From positions 62,001 through 126,000 of the forward strand of contig QXPY01000013.1 in assembly GCA_003583745.1 (NCBI GenBank): a stretch of 64,000 nucleotides of DNA. Reading direction: 5' to 3'. The translations under genes were made by a program, and so were the position numbers. The notes beneath the pieces are model-generated. The model saw nothing but the letters and a program-made list of their open reading frames with translations, was not told where the DNA came from and did not search any database. This stretch comes from Rhodocyclales bacterium GT-UBC. GTDB lineage: Bacteria; Pseudomonadota; Gammaproteobacteria; Burkholderiales; Rhodocyclaceae. This document shows positions 1 to 7,890 of the stretch, one piece after another (within the stretch, counting starts at the first letter, position 1; every line of letters starts with the position of its first letter).

Positions 1-1036
1 CTGGGTGACCGGTCACACCTACATTACCTACGGTCCGCTGGCTTGCGGCGCCACCGAAATCGTCTTTGAAGGCGTGCCGACCTATCCGGATGCCGGGCGT
101 TTCTGGAAGATGATCCAGGATCACAAAGCCACTATCTTCTACACCGCACCGACCGCAATCCGTTCGCTGATCAAGGCTGCCGACACGACGCCGGCCGTGC
201 ATCCGAAAAACTACAACCTGTCTTCGCTGCGTATTCTGGGTTCGGTCGGCGAGCCGATCAATCCGGCTGCATGGCAGTGGTACTACGACAATGTCGGTGG
301 TGGCCGTTGCCCGATCGTCGATACTTTCTGGCAGACCGAAACCGGTGGTCACATGATTACCCCGCTGCCGGGTGCCACCCCGCTGGTGCCGGGTTCCTGC
401 ACGCTGCCCTTCCCGGGCATCCAGGCTGCCATCGTCGATGAAACCGGGGCCGATGTGCCTTGGGGGCAGGGCGGTATCCTGGTTGTCAAGCGTCCGTGGC
501 CGTCGATGATCCGGACTATTTGGAACGATAACGAGCGCTTCGTCAAATCCTATTACCCGGCTGATTTCCAGGGCAAATACTATCTGGCCGGTGATGGTGC
601 GATTCGCGATGCTGAAACCGGATATTTCACTATCACGGGACGTATCGATGACGTGCTGAACGTTTCCGGTCACCGTATGGGTACGATGGAAATCGAATCC
701 GCGCTGGTTGCCAACCCGCTGGTTGCCGAAGCCGCCGTGGTCGGTCGTCCGGATGACCTGACCGGTGAAGCGATTGTCGCCTTCGTCGTGCTCAAGGGTT
801 CCCGCCCGACCGGTGACGACGCCAAGCGCATCATCAAGGAACTGCAGGATTGGGTGGGCAAGGAAATCGGTCCGATCGCCAAACCGAAGGACATCCGTTT
901 CGGCGACAACCTGCCGAAGACCCGTTCCGGCAAGATCATGCGCCGTCTGCTGCGTGGCCTGGCCAAGGGCGAGGAACTGACGCAAGACACCTCGACGCTG
1001 GAAAATCCGGCCATCCTGGAACAACTGAAGGGCTAA
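1..1036 (+). CDS. acsA: Acetyl-CoA synthetase (AMP-forming), C-terminal about half; 5' end outside window
   Basis: Activates acetate with ATP and CoA to acetyl-CoA in the cytoplasm. The frame is open from the first bases (WVTGH, then a YGPL stretch), so the start lies upstream and 344 codons remain of a usual ~650. Visible ANL-superfamily motifs are the adenylate-binding GSVGEPINP, the DTFWQTETG core, YYLAGDGA, the hinge [15 protein letters not shown], and the C-terminal [11 protein letters not shown]. The last carries the lysine that is acetylated in Acs enzymes. The gene ends 250 bases before a signalling and symporter operon of the type known to control acs in other proteobacteria, supporting a role in acetate scavenging. 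The family is certain; only the N-terminal part is unseen. Confidence 0.97.
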   Translation, partial: WVTGHTYITYGPLACGATEIVFEGVPTYPDAGRFWKMIQDHKATIFYTAPTAIRSLIKAADTTPAVHPKNYNLSSLRILGSVGEPINPAAWQWYYDNVGGGRCPIVDTFWQTETGGHMITPLPGATPLVPGSCTLPFPGIQAAIVDETGADVPWGQGGILVVKRPWPSMIRTIWNDNERFVKSYYPADFQGKYYLAGDGAIRDAETGYFTITGRIDDVLNVSGHRMGTMEIESALVANPLVAEAAVVGRPDDLTGEAIVAFVVLKGSRPTGDDAKRIIKELQDWVGKEIGPIAKPKDIRFGDNLPKTRSGKIMRRLLRGLAKGEELTQDTSTLENPAILEQLKG

Positions 1037-1079
1037 GGCATGATGCCGGGTTTTGCCTCTGGTGAAACCCGGTCATGCC
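1037..1079 (+). terminator. Strong hairpin immediately after acsA
   Basis: Outer arms GGCATGA/TCATGCC and inner arms CCGGGTTT/AAACCCGG form a long stem starting at the base after the acsA stop; the 5' arm carries a 2-base bulge. There is no U-run after it, so it may terminate weakly, protect the acs mRNA 3' end, or attenuate read-through into the downstream operon. Confidence 0.5.
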
Positions 1080-1182
1080 GGATGCAGGCGAAAGGCCTGT
1101 GTCCCCGGGCGTTCCAGCATGAGCCAAAGAGGCGGCGAGCTTGCCACGCGGCCTCTAACGACTAAAAGGCAAGGAGGAGACA

Positions 1183-1290
1183 ATGGTCGCCCATAAGGTG
1201 GCCTCCCGTGTGGTCGCACCAGACTGCATGCCAACAACGGCTGGCACGCTTAGCGTGTCAGCCGTTTTCTTTCTCCGGAGCGAGCAATGA
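1183..1290 (+). CDS. Possible 35-residue leader peptide
   Basis: A short frame with an unusually good ribosome site (AGGAGGAGACA then ATG) runs to a TGA that overlaps the ATG of the next gene as ATGA. It encodes about 35 residues with no recognisable domain. The frame reads straight through a terminator-like hairpin, an arrangement expected of a translated leader that couples ribosome movement to transcription or translation of the downstream operon. No run of one regulatory codon is obvious. It could instead be a fortuitous frame. Confidence 0.35.
   Translation: MVAHKVASRVVAPDCMPTTAGTLSVSAVFFLRSEQ
1236..1272 (+). terminator. Terminator or attenuator hairpin upstream of the sensor operon
   Basis: Arms AACGGCTGGCACGC and GCGTGTCAGCCGTT pair over 14 bp with one G-U, around a 3-base TTA loop, followed by TTCTTTC. 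It lies only 15 bases before the ATG of the first operon gene, inside the possible leader ORF. It could end acsA read-through or act as an attenuator. Confidence 0.5.
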
Positions 1291-1481
1291 AGCGCGCGAA
1301 TCTTTCGCGACAACGGCTGGCCGCCCTTGGCCTGCTGGGCATTCCCTTGCTGACTTACCCGCTGTTCGGCCTGGCGGTCGGGCAGTGGGGGAGTTGGCCG
1401 GCGGGTTATGTTTACCTGTTCGGCATCTGGGCCGGACTGATCGGCGTGGCGGCCTGGGTGGCCGAGCGCAAGGGGCGCTGA
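1287..1481 (+). CDS. Small two-helix inner-membrane protein before the sensor kinase
   Basis: A 64-residue protein with two hydrophobic segments (about residues 12-30 and 38-58) separated by a short GQWGSWPAG turn, and a basic C-terminus (AERKGR). A Cys-free, two-TM protein of this size commonly precedes symporter-type histidine kinases; no enzymatic motif is visible. Its stop shares a base with the kinase ATG (TGATG-type overlap), so the two are translationally coupled and the protein is probably an accessory subunit of the sensor. The specific function is unknown. Confidence 0.7.
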   Translation: MKRANLSRQRLAALGLLGIPLLTYPLFGLAVGQWGSWPAGYVYLFGIWAGLIGVAAWVAERKGR

Positions 1482-4195
1482 TGCTGCTTTCCGGCTGGTT
1501 CATCGCCTTGCTTGCAGGGTCCTATCTCGGGCTGCTCTTTGCTGTCGCCCGTTATGGCGATGCGCGTGCCGATGCCGGCAAGTCGATCATCACGGCCAAT
1601 GTCTACGCCCTGTCGCTGGCGGTGTACTGCACCTCGTGGACCTTCTATGGCAGTGTCGGGCGGGCTACTTCGGGCGGCCTGTCCTTTCTTACCATCTATC
1701 TCGGGCCGACCTTGATGCTGCTGTTTTCCGGCGTCATCCTGAAAATGATCCGGATCAGCAAGGCCCATCGGATTACCTCGATTGCCGATTTCATCGCTTC
1801 GCGCTATGGCAAGAGTCACTTGCTGGCCGGGCTGGTGACGATCATCGCGGTGATCGGCGTCGTGCCCTATATCGCATTGCAATTGAAGGCCGTCGCGGCC
1901 AGTCTCGACGTCCTGTTCGCCGATGGCTCAGGTCCGCTGCTGCCATGGTGGCTTGATTCGACCTTGTTGATCGCCGTTGTGCTCGCCATGTTTACCATCT
2001 GGTTCGGAACGCGGCATCTCGATGCCACCGAGCGCCACGAAGGCATGGTCGCCGCCGTGGCCTTCGAGTCGGTGGTCAAGCTGCTGGCCTTTCTTGCGGT
2101 CGGCGTATTCGTCACCTATGGGTTGTACGGTGGATTGGCTGGTCTTTTCGAGCGGGCGGCGACGTCGCCCGAACTGGCTCGCCTGATGCAGCCGGACTCG
2201 GCCAAGGCCGGTACGTGGGGGGCCTTGATCCTGCTGTCCGGTTTGGCCATCGTCTTCCTGCCGCGTCAGTTCCAAATCATTGTTGTCGAAAATGTCGACG
2301 AGTCGCATGTCAAGCGGGCGGTCTGGCTCTTTCCGCTTTATCTGGTGCTGATCAATATATTCGTGTTGCCAGTGGCGTTGGGCGGCCTGATGCATTTCGC
2401 CGGCCAGGACTTCAACCCGGACACCTTCGTCCTGACCTTGCCACTGGCCCACGACGCTCACCTGTTGGCCCTCTTCGTTTTTATCGGCGGGCTGTCGGCA
2501 GCGACCGGCATGGTCATTGTCGAAACCATCGCCTTGTCCACCATGGTCTGTAATGACCTGGTGATGCCTTGGTTGCTGCGTTCACCCTGGTTGCGGGGCG
2601 AGCAAAGCCGTGACTTGTCGGGCCTGCTGCTGGGTATCCGGCGGGCGGCCATCGTGCTGATCCTGCTGCTCGGTTATGTCTATTTCCGGGCGGCGGGTGA
2701 GGCCTATGCCCTGGTTGGCATAGGGCTGATTTCCTTTGCTGCCGTCGCCCAGTTTGCTCCCGCGATGTTTTGCGGCATGTACTGGAAGCAGGGGACCCGC
2801 GCCGGTGCCGTGGCCGGTTTGCTGGGCGGCTTTACGGTGTGGCTCTATACCTTGCTGCTGCCGTCATTCGCCCGTTCGCAATGGATTGGCAACGGTTTTG
2901 TCGAGCAGGGTCTATTCGGTCTGGGCTGGTTGAAGGCGCAGGCGCTGTTTGGCTTGGGGGGCATGGATGAAATTTCGCATTGCCTGTTATGGAGCTTGTT
3001 CGCCAATATCGGCCTGTATGTCGCGGTTTCGCTGAATTCACGCCCCGGCGCCATGGAGGCCAGCCAGGCCGAGCAGTTCGTCGATATTTTTCGCCATGGT
3101 GGACGCGAACCGGATGCCCGTTTATGGCGCGGATCGGCGTCACAGGAACAGCTGGTTGGCTTGCTCGAGCGTTTTCTTGGTCCGGCACGGGCGCAGCAGC
3201 AATTGATTGCCTATGCTGTCGGGCGGCACACAAGTGACTGGCGACAACTGCCGGCTGACGCCGATTTCGTGCATTTTGCCGAAGCCGAACTGGCCGGTGC
3301 GATCGGTTCGGCCAGTGCGCGGGTTATGGTTGCTTCGGTCGTGCAGGAGGAAAATCTCGGGCTGGACGAGGTGCTCGATATTCTCGACGAGGCGACCCAG
3401 GTGCGGGCTTACAGTCGGGAACTGGAGAGCAAGCAGCGGGCACTGGAGGCGGCGACGTCCGAGTTGCGGGCGGCCAACGAGCGCCTGCGCGAACTCGATC
3501 GGATGAAGGACGATTTTATTTCGACGGTGACGCATGAACTGCGCACGCCGCTGACTTCGATCCGGGCGCTTTCGGAAATGCTGCACGACGATCCGCGTCT
3601 AGCGCTTGATGACCGGACGCGCTTTCTCGGCATCATCGTCAATGAGGCCGAGCGGCTGACCCGCCTGATCAACCAGATACTCGACATGGCCAGACTCGAA
3701 TCCGGACGGGCCGAGTGGACGACCGGTCGGGTCGACCTCGGTCAGGTGGCACGTGAAGCCATCGAGTCGGTCGGGCAGCTCTTCCGTGACAAAGCGGTCT
3801 GCCTGAGCAGCGATATTCCACCCAGCGGGCCGGTAGTGATGGCCGATCCGGACCGGCTGATGCAGGTCCTGATCAATCTGCTGTCGAATGCCGTCAAGTT
3901 CGTACCAGGGGGCAGCGGGCAGGTGATGGTGCGCGTCGGTGTTGCCGGCGACGCGGTGCGGGTCGAGGTTTCGGACAATGGTCCGGGCCTGACTGCCGAG
4001 GAATGCAAGCTGGTTTTCGAGAAATTCCGTCAGGGCGGCAACACGCTGACCGACAAGCCGCAGGGAACCGGCCTCGGACTGCCGATCAGCCGGCAAATCG
4101 TCGAGTATTTTGGTGGTAATCTTTGGGTTGAAAGCCACCCGGGCGCGGGTGCGAATTTCATCTTCACGGTGCCCTTGCCGGCGCCGGAAGAATAA
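1481..4195 (+). CDS. Sodium:solute symporter-type sensor histidine kinase (CrbS/CbrA-like)
   Basis: A 904-residue membrane sensor. Residues ~1-520 form a multi-helix SSS (PutP-like) transporter module; ~630-685 is a coiled linker. The HisKA H-box FISTVTHELRTPL places the phospho-acceptor at about His685. A complete HATPase_c follows with the N-box (NLLSNAVKF), DNGPGL and GTGLGL. A longer upstream frame exists, but ATG 1481 is preferred because it overlaps the preceding stop and begins a plausible first helix. Proteins of this architecture (CrbS, CbrA) sense carboxylates or amino acids, and CrbS controls acs in Pseudomonas and Vibrio. Position next to acsA suggests acetate sensing; the ligand is inferred. 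Confidence 0.92.
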   Translation: MLLSGWFIALLAGSYLGLLFAVARYGDARADAGKSIITANVYALSLAVYCTSWTFYGSVGRATSGGLSFLTIYLGPTLMLLFSGVILKMIRISKAHRITSIADFIASRYGKSHLLAGLVTIIAVIGVVPYIALQLKAVAASLDVLFADGSGPLLPWWLDSTLLIAVVLAMFTIWFGTRHLDATERHEGMVAAVAFESVVKLLAFLAVGVFVTYGLYGGLAGLFERAATSPELARLMQPDSAKAGTWGALILLSGLAIVFLPRQFQIIVVENVDESHVKRAVWLFPLYLVLINIFVLPVALGGLMHFAGQDFNPDTFVLTLPLAHDAHLLALFVFIGGLSAATGMVIVETIALSTMVCNDLVMPWLLRSPWLRGEQSRDLSGLLLGIRRAAIVLILLLGYVYFRAAGEAYALVGIGLISFAAVAQFAPAMFCGMYWKQGTRAGAVAGLLGGFTVWLYTLLLPSFARSQWIGNGFVEQGLFGLGWLKAQALFGLGGMDEISHCLLWSLFANIGLYVAVSLNSRPGAMEASQAEQFVDIFRHGGREPDARLWRGSASQEQLVGLLERFLGPARAQQQLIAYAVGRHTSDWRQLPADADFVHFAEAELAGAIGSASARVMVASVVQEENLGLDEVLDILDEATQVRAYSRELESKQRALEAATSELRAANERLRELDRMKDDFISTVTHELRTPLTSIRALSEMLHDDPRLALDDRTRFLGIIVNEAERLTRLINQILDMARLESGRAEWTTGRVDLGQVAREAIESVGQLFRDKAVCLSSDIPPSGPVVMADPDRLMQVLINLLSNAVKFVPGGSGQVMVRVGVAGDAVRVEVSDNGPGLTAEECKLVFEKFRQGGNTLTDKPQGTGLGLPISRQIVEYFGGNLWVESHPGAGANFIFTVPLPAPEE

Positions 4196-4215
4196 CAAGT
4201 AGGGAGACAAATCGC

Positions 4216-4587
4216 ATGAACAAGAAAATCCTGATCGTTGATGACGAGCCCAACATCGTCATCTCGCTCGAGTTCCTGATGAAGAAGGAAGGCTTCGAAG
4301 TGGCCGTGGCTGCCGACGGTGACGAAGCCATGGCCAAGGTGGCCAGTTTCGATCCAGACTTGATCCTGCTCGACGTGATGATGCCGAAGAAATCCGGCTT
4401 CGAGGTCTGCGAGGCGCTGCGTGCCAACCCGCCCCGGCCGGACTTGCTGATCGTCATGCTTACCGCCAAGGGGCGCGACACCGAAGTGGCCAAGGGGCTG
4501 GCGATCGGTGCCGATGCCTACGTCACCAAGCCGTTCTCGACCAAGGATCTCGTTGTCCGGGTCAAGGGCATGCTCGGCGTCGCCTGA
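4216..4587 (+). CDS. Receiver-only response regulator (CheY-like)
   Basis: A 123-residue single REC domain with the acidic pair in VDDEPN, phospho-acceptor Asp53 in LLDVMMPKKSG, the conserved Thr in MLTAKG and Lys105 in YVTKPFS. There is no DNA-binding output domain, unlike CrbR, which carries a LuxR-type HTH. The gene follows the sensor kinase by 20 bases with an AGGGAG ribosome site, so it is the probable phosphorylation partner. It must act by protein contact, perhaps with the membrane pseudokinase-exonuclease encoded next, or as a phosphate relay. Confidence 0.92.
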   Translation: MNKKILIVDDEPNIVISLEFLMKKEGFEVAVAADGDEAMAKVASFDPDLILLDVMMPKKSGFEVCEALRANPPRPDLLIVMLTAKGRDTEVAKGLAIGADAYVTKPFSTKDLVVRVKGMLGVA

Positions 4588-4655
4588 CCTTGCAACTGCG
4601 GGCTGCCGACTGCTCGGCAGTTTGAACCGGGCGCGCTGCGCCCGCATCTTTCCGG

Positions 4656-6827
4656 ATGAATGCCATGAAGGCCAAACATCGTTTTGTCGTTGCCGTGGTC
4701 GTACTCGGTCTGCTGATGACCGGGCCTTTTGTCGTGACTTCGCTGCTGGTCTGGCTGGATATGAAGGACGCCGAGCGGCAGTTGCTGACCGAGCTGCTGC
4801 TCTCCCGCCTGCCGGTGGGGACGATGATGACCGTGTTTGGCTTCGTGCTCGGGGTGCTGGTCCTGCACTATCTGTTCAAGCAGTACGTCGAAGGTTTGTT
4901 GCGCATGGCCGAAACCTTGCGTTTGATGCTCGGCGCCAATCGCAACTTCCGGGTCAAGATCGATGGGCCGCCCGAGGTGCAGCAACTGGCGCGGGCCGCC
5001 AATGACCTGGCGCAACAGCGCGACGAGTTGATGGACGATGTCGACGCCCAGGTGGCCAAGGCCAAAGCCTCGGTCGAGGAAGAAAAGAATCGCCTGGCTG
5101 CCTTGATGTCCGAACTGGCACAGGCGGTCGTGGTGTGCAATCTCGATGGTCGCATCCTGCTCTACAACAACCGGGCCCGCCTGCAGTTCAAGGCGTTGGC
5201 TCAGGGCCCGACTTCGGTGGCTGGCGGCGCGCTGATCGGGCTGGGGCGCTCGATCTTCTCGATTCTCGAAAAGAACCAGGTGCAGCATGCCCAGGAAGTC
5301 ATCCTGCAACGGCTGGCGGCGGGCAAGTCCGCGATGTCCAATTTCATCACCACAACGCGCAGCGGCCAGTTGCTGCGCGCCCAGATGGTGCCCGTGCTGG
5401 CGGCCACCGGCAGCGATGGCGAGACGGCGATGTCCGGCTACGTGCTCACTGTCGAGAACATCACGCGCAGCCTGGAACAGGAGGCGCGCCGCGACCAGGC
5501 CCTGCATTCCCTGACCGAGGGCAGCCGTTCGGCGCTGGGCAGCATTCGGGCTGCCGTCACCAACCTGATCGATTATCCCGACATGGAGCAGGAACTGCGC
5601 GAACGCTTCGTCAAGGTGGTCGATGACGAGGCGGCCAAGATGAGCCAGCGCCTCGACGTGACGATGGCGGAGTTTTCCGACTCGATGAAGACGCGCTGGC
5701 CGCTCGAAGATATCCTGGGCATCGACATCATCCTGGCCGCCCAGCGCCGCATCGACGATCGCCTCAAGTTGCCGAGCAAGACCGAGGAAATCGAGGACGC
5801 CCTGTGGATCAAGGCCGACAGTTATTCGCTGGTCTTCGCCCTGGTTTTCCTGGCGTCCAAATTGCAGGACCACTACGAGCCGCGCGAATTGCGCTTCCGC
5901 CTGACCTCGGAAGGCAAGCTGGCTTATCTTGACCTGATCTGGGCTGGCCCGGCGATGTCGTCCGAAACCTTTTACACCTGGGAAATGGAGTCGATGCAGG
6001 TCGGCAGCGATACCTCGCCGCTCAGTTTGCGCGACATGATCGATCGTCATGGTGGCGAAATCTGGTATCAACGCGAAAAGGCGGCGCACCGTGCCTTCTT
6101 CCGCTTCGTGCTGCCGGTGGCCATGCCGGAAGTGCTGCATGAGGAGGACGAACGCAAGCGCGGCAGCGGCAGGCCTGAGTACTACGACTTTGACCTGTTC
6201 AAGTATTCCGACGACTCGATCGATCTGGATCGCAAGCTGAGCGACCTGACCTACACCGTATTCGATACCGAAACGACCGGGCTGGAACCCTCGAACGGCG
6301 ACGAAATCATTCAGGTCGGGGCGGCACGCATCGTCAACAACCGCCTGCTGCGTCAGGAGGTTTTCAACCAGATTGTCGATCCCGAGCGGCCGCTGCGGCC
6401 GGAGGGTATTCCCATTCACGGCATCACCGAGGACATGGTGCGCGGCCAGCCGACCATCGACACCGTCCTGCCAGCCTTCCACCAGTTTTGTGAGGACACC
6501 GTGCTGATCGCCCACAACGCGGCGTTCGACATGCGTTTCCTGCAATTGAAGGAGGCGCGTACTGGCATCCGTTTCAGCCAGCCGGTGCTCGATACCCTGC
6601 TGCTGTCGGCGGTGGTGCACCCGAATCAGGAGTCGCACAAGCTCGATGTGATTCTCGAACGTCTCGGCATCGAGATCGGCAAGCGCCACAACGCGCTGGA
6701 AGATGCCCTGGCGACCGGCGAGGTCTTCCTCAAGCTGGTGCCGTTGCTGGCCAACCAGGGCATCGTCACTGTCCGCCAGGCGCTGGAAGCTTCGGAGAAG
6801 ACCTTCTACGCTCGGGTGAAATACTGA
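4656..6827 (+). CDS. Membrane PAS/pseudo-histidine-kinase protein fused to a DEDDh 3'-5' exonuclease
   Basis: A 723-residue protein: two N-terminal TM helices (~10-32 and ~50-75), a HAMP-like/coiled segment (~80-155), a PAS domain (~155-275), a kinase-like core (~280-490), and a DnaQ-type exonuclease (~530-715). The exonuclease looks active: ExoI DTETTG (Asp537, Glu539), ExoII AHNAAFDMRF, ExoIII HNALEDA. The kinase-like core is degenerate: the usual SHELRTPL region reads LTEGSRSALGSI without His, and no N-box or GTGLGL is visible. Start could be three codons later (second ATG). It lies 68 bases after the receiver gene and two bases before the nucleotidyltransferase gene. The substrate of the nuclease is unknown. 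Confidence 0.85.
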   Translation: MNAMKAKHRFVVAVVVLGLLMTGPFVVTSLLVWLDMKDAERQLLTELLLSRLPVGTMMTVFGFVLGVLVLHYLFKQYVEGLLRMAETLRLMLGANRNFRVKIDGPPEVQQLARAANDLAQQRDELMDDVDAQVAKAKASVEEEKNRLAALMSELAQAVVVCNLDGRILLYNNRARLQFKALAQGPTSVAGGALIGLGRSIFSILEKNQVQHAQEVILQRLAAGKSAMSNFITTTRSGQLLRAQMVPVLAATGSDGETAMSGYVLTVENITRSLEQEARRDQALHSLTEGSRSALGSIRAAVTNLIDYPDMEQELRERFVKVVDDEAAKMSQRLDVTMAEFSDSMKTRWPLEDILGIDIILAAQRRIDDRLKLPSKTEEIEDALWIKADSYSLVFALVFLASKLQDHYEPRELRFRLTSEGKLAYLDLIWAGPAMSSETFYTWEMESMQVGSDTSPLSLRDMIDRHGGEIWYQREKAAHRAFFRFVLPVAMPEVLHEEDERKRGSGRPEYYDFDLFKYSDDSIDLDRKLSDLTYTVFDTETTGLEPSNGDEIIQVGAARIVNNRLLRQEVFNQIVDPERPLRPEGIPIHGITEDMVRGQPTIDTVLPAFHQFCEDTVLIAHNAAFDMRFLQLKEARTGIRFSQPVLDTLLLSAVVHPNQESHKLDVILERLGIEIGKRHNALEDALATGEVFLKLVPLLANQGIVTVRQALEASEKTFYARVKY

Positions 6828-6828
6828 C

Positions 6829-7890
6829 GTGGTCGCGGTCAACGCCGCCCTCGCTTATGGCCGGCAACTGACGGCGCTCGACGCCGAGTTGCTGGCGCTG
6901 GACGAACTGGCACAAGGGCCGGGGCTGGCGGCGCGGATTGCCGATATTGGCCGATCCGTGCTGGCCGAAGGGGCGAGCGGTCTGGCCGTGGTGCGCTTGA
7001 TCTCCAGTTTGAATGATCGACTGACCCGGCGGGTGGTCGAATTGACCGCCCGCCGGCACCGCTTGCCGCCGGTCGCCTGGTGCTGGCTGGTACTGGGTTC
7101 CGAGGGGCGGCAGGAGCAGACCTTCCTGACCGATCAGGACAACGGCCTGATTTTCCATGCCGCCGACAGCCAGGAGGCCGAAGCCTTGCGCGCGCTGTTC
7201 CTGCCTTTTGCCCAGCAGGCCAATCGGCATCTCGCCGAGTGTGGCTTTGCGCTGTGCAGCGGCGACGTGATGGCGGGCAATCCCGAGTGGTGCCTGTCGC
7301 TCGACGAGTGGCGCGGCAAATTCATCGACTGGGTGCGGCGTCCCGAGCCGCATGCCTTGCTCAACGCCAGCATCTTCTTCGATCTGCGCCCGCTGTGCGG
7401 CGACAATGCGCTGGGTGAGGACCTGCGTCGCCTGATGCTGGCACTGACTGTCGATACTCCGGCTTTCCTGCATCTGATGGCGGCCAATGCCCTGCAGGCC
7501 GAGGTGCCGCTCAATTTTCGCGGTGAGGTGGTGACTGATCAGCAGGGTGATATCGACCTGAAGAAATTTGGCAGCCGGATTTTTGTTGATGCTGCCCGTA
7601 TTTTTGCGCTGGCTGCTGGCGAGGTCACCGTCGATACCAATGGCCGCCTGCTCAATGCGGCACCGGCAGCAGGCATGCAGCCCGAGGACCTACGGTCGGT
7701 GGCTGCCGGATTCTCGCATCTGCTCCGCCTGCGTCTGCAACAGCAGGTGCTCGATCTGGCGCAAGGCAAGTTGCCGGGGCATGGCGTCAAGCCAGCCCTG
7801 TTGAACGAGGTGGATCGCGCCATCCTGCGCGAATCGCTGCGTCAGGCACGACGCCTGCAGCAGCGGCTCAAGTTAAACTATGTACTCTGA
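6829..7890 (+). CDS. DUF294-type (GlnD-like) putative nucleotidyltransferase
   Basis: 353 residues. The nucleotidyltransferase signature GSEGRQEQTF...TDQDNG is intact (Gly90; metal-binding Asp102 and Asp104), followed by the DUF294 C-terminal substrate-binding helical region ending in LRESLRQARRLQQRLKL. Start is a GTG one base after the previous stop; the end overlaps the next gene by 11 bases. A shorter paralogue of that next gene, it lacks the cNMP and CBS domains. GlnD homologues transfer nucleotidyl groups to regulatory proteins; the target here is unknown, although proteins of this operon are natural candidates. Confidence 0.85.
   Translation: MVAVNAALAYGRQLTALDAELLALDELAQGPGLAARIADIGRSVLAEGASGLAVVRLISSLNDRLTRRVVELTARRHRLPPVAWCWLVLGSEGRQEQTFLTDQDNGLIFHAADSQEAEALRALFLPFAQQANRHLAECGFALCSGDVMAGNPEWCLSLDEWRGKFIDWVRRPEPHALLNASIFFDLRPLCGDNALGEDLRRLMLALTVDTPAFLHLMAANALQAEVPLNFRGEVVTDQQGDIDLKKFGSRIFVDAARIFALAAGEVTVDTNGRLLNAAPAAGMQPEDLRSVAAGFSHLLRLRLQQQVLDLAQGKLPGHGVKPALLNEVDRAILRESLRQARRLQQRLKLNYVL

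Noticed and set aside
1208..1480. N-terminal extension of the symporter-kinase
   Set aside because: The region is covered by a better-supported small gene, and the extension has no membrane-protein features; ATG 1481 overlaps the upstream stop.
4518..6842. 774-codon minus-strand open frame opposite the pseudokinase-exonuclease gene
   Set aside because: Antisense shadow: repetitive His/Arg/Gln/Leu composition and no motif, while the plus strand has clear domains.
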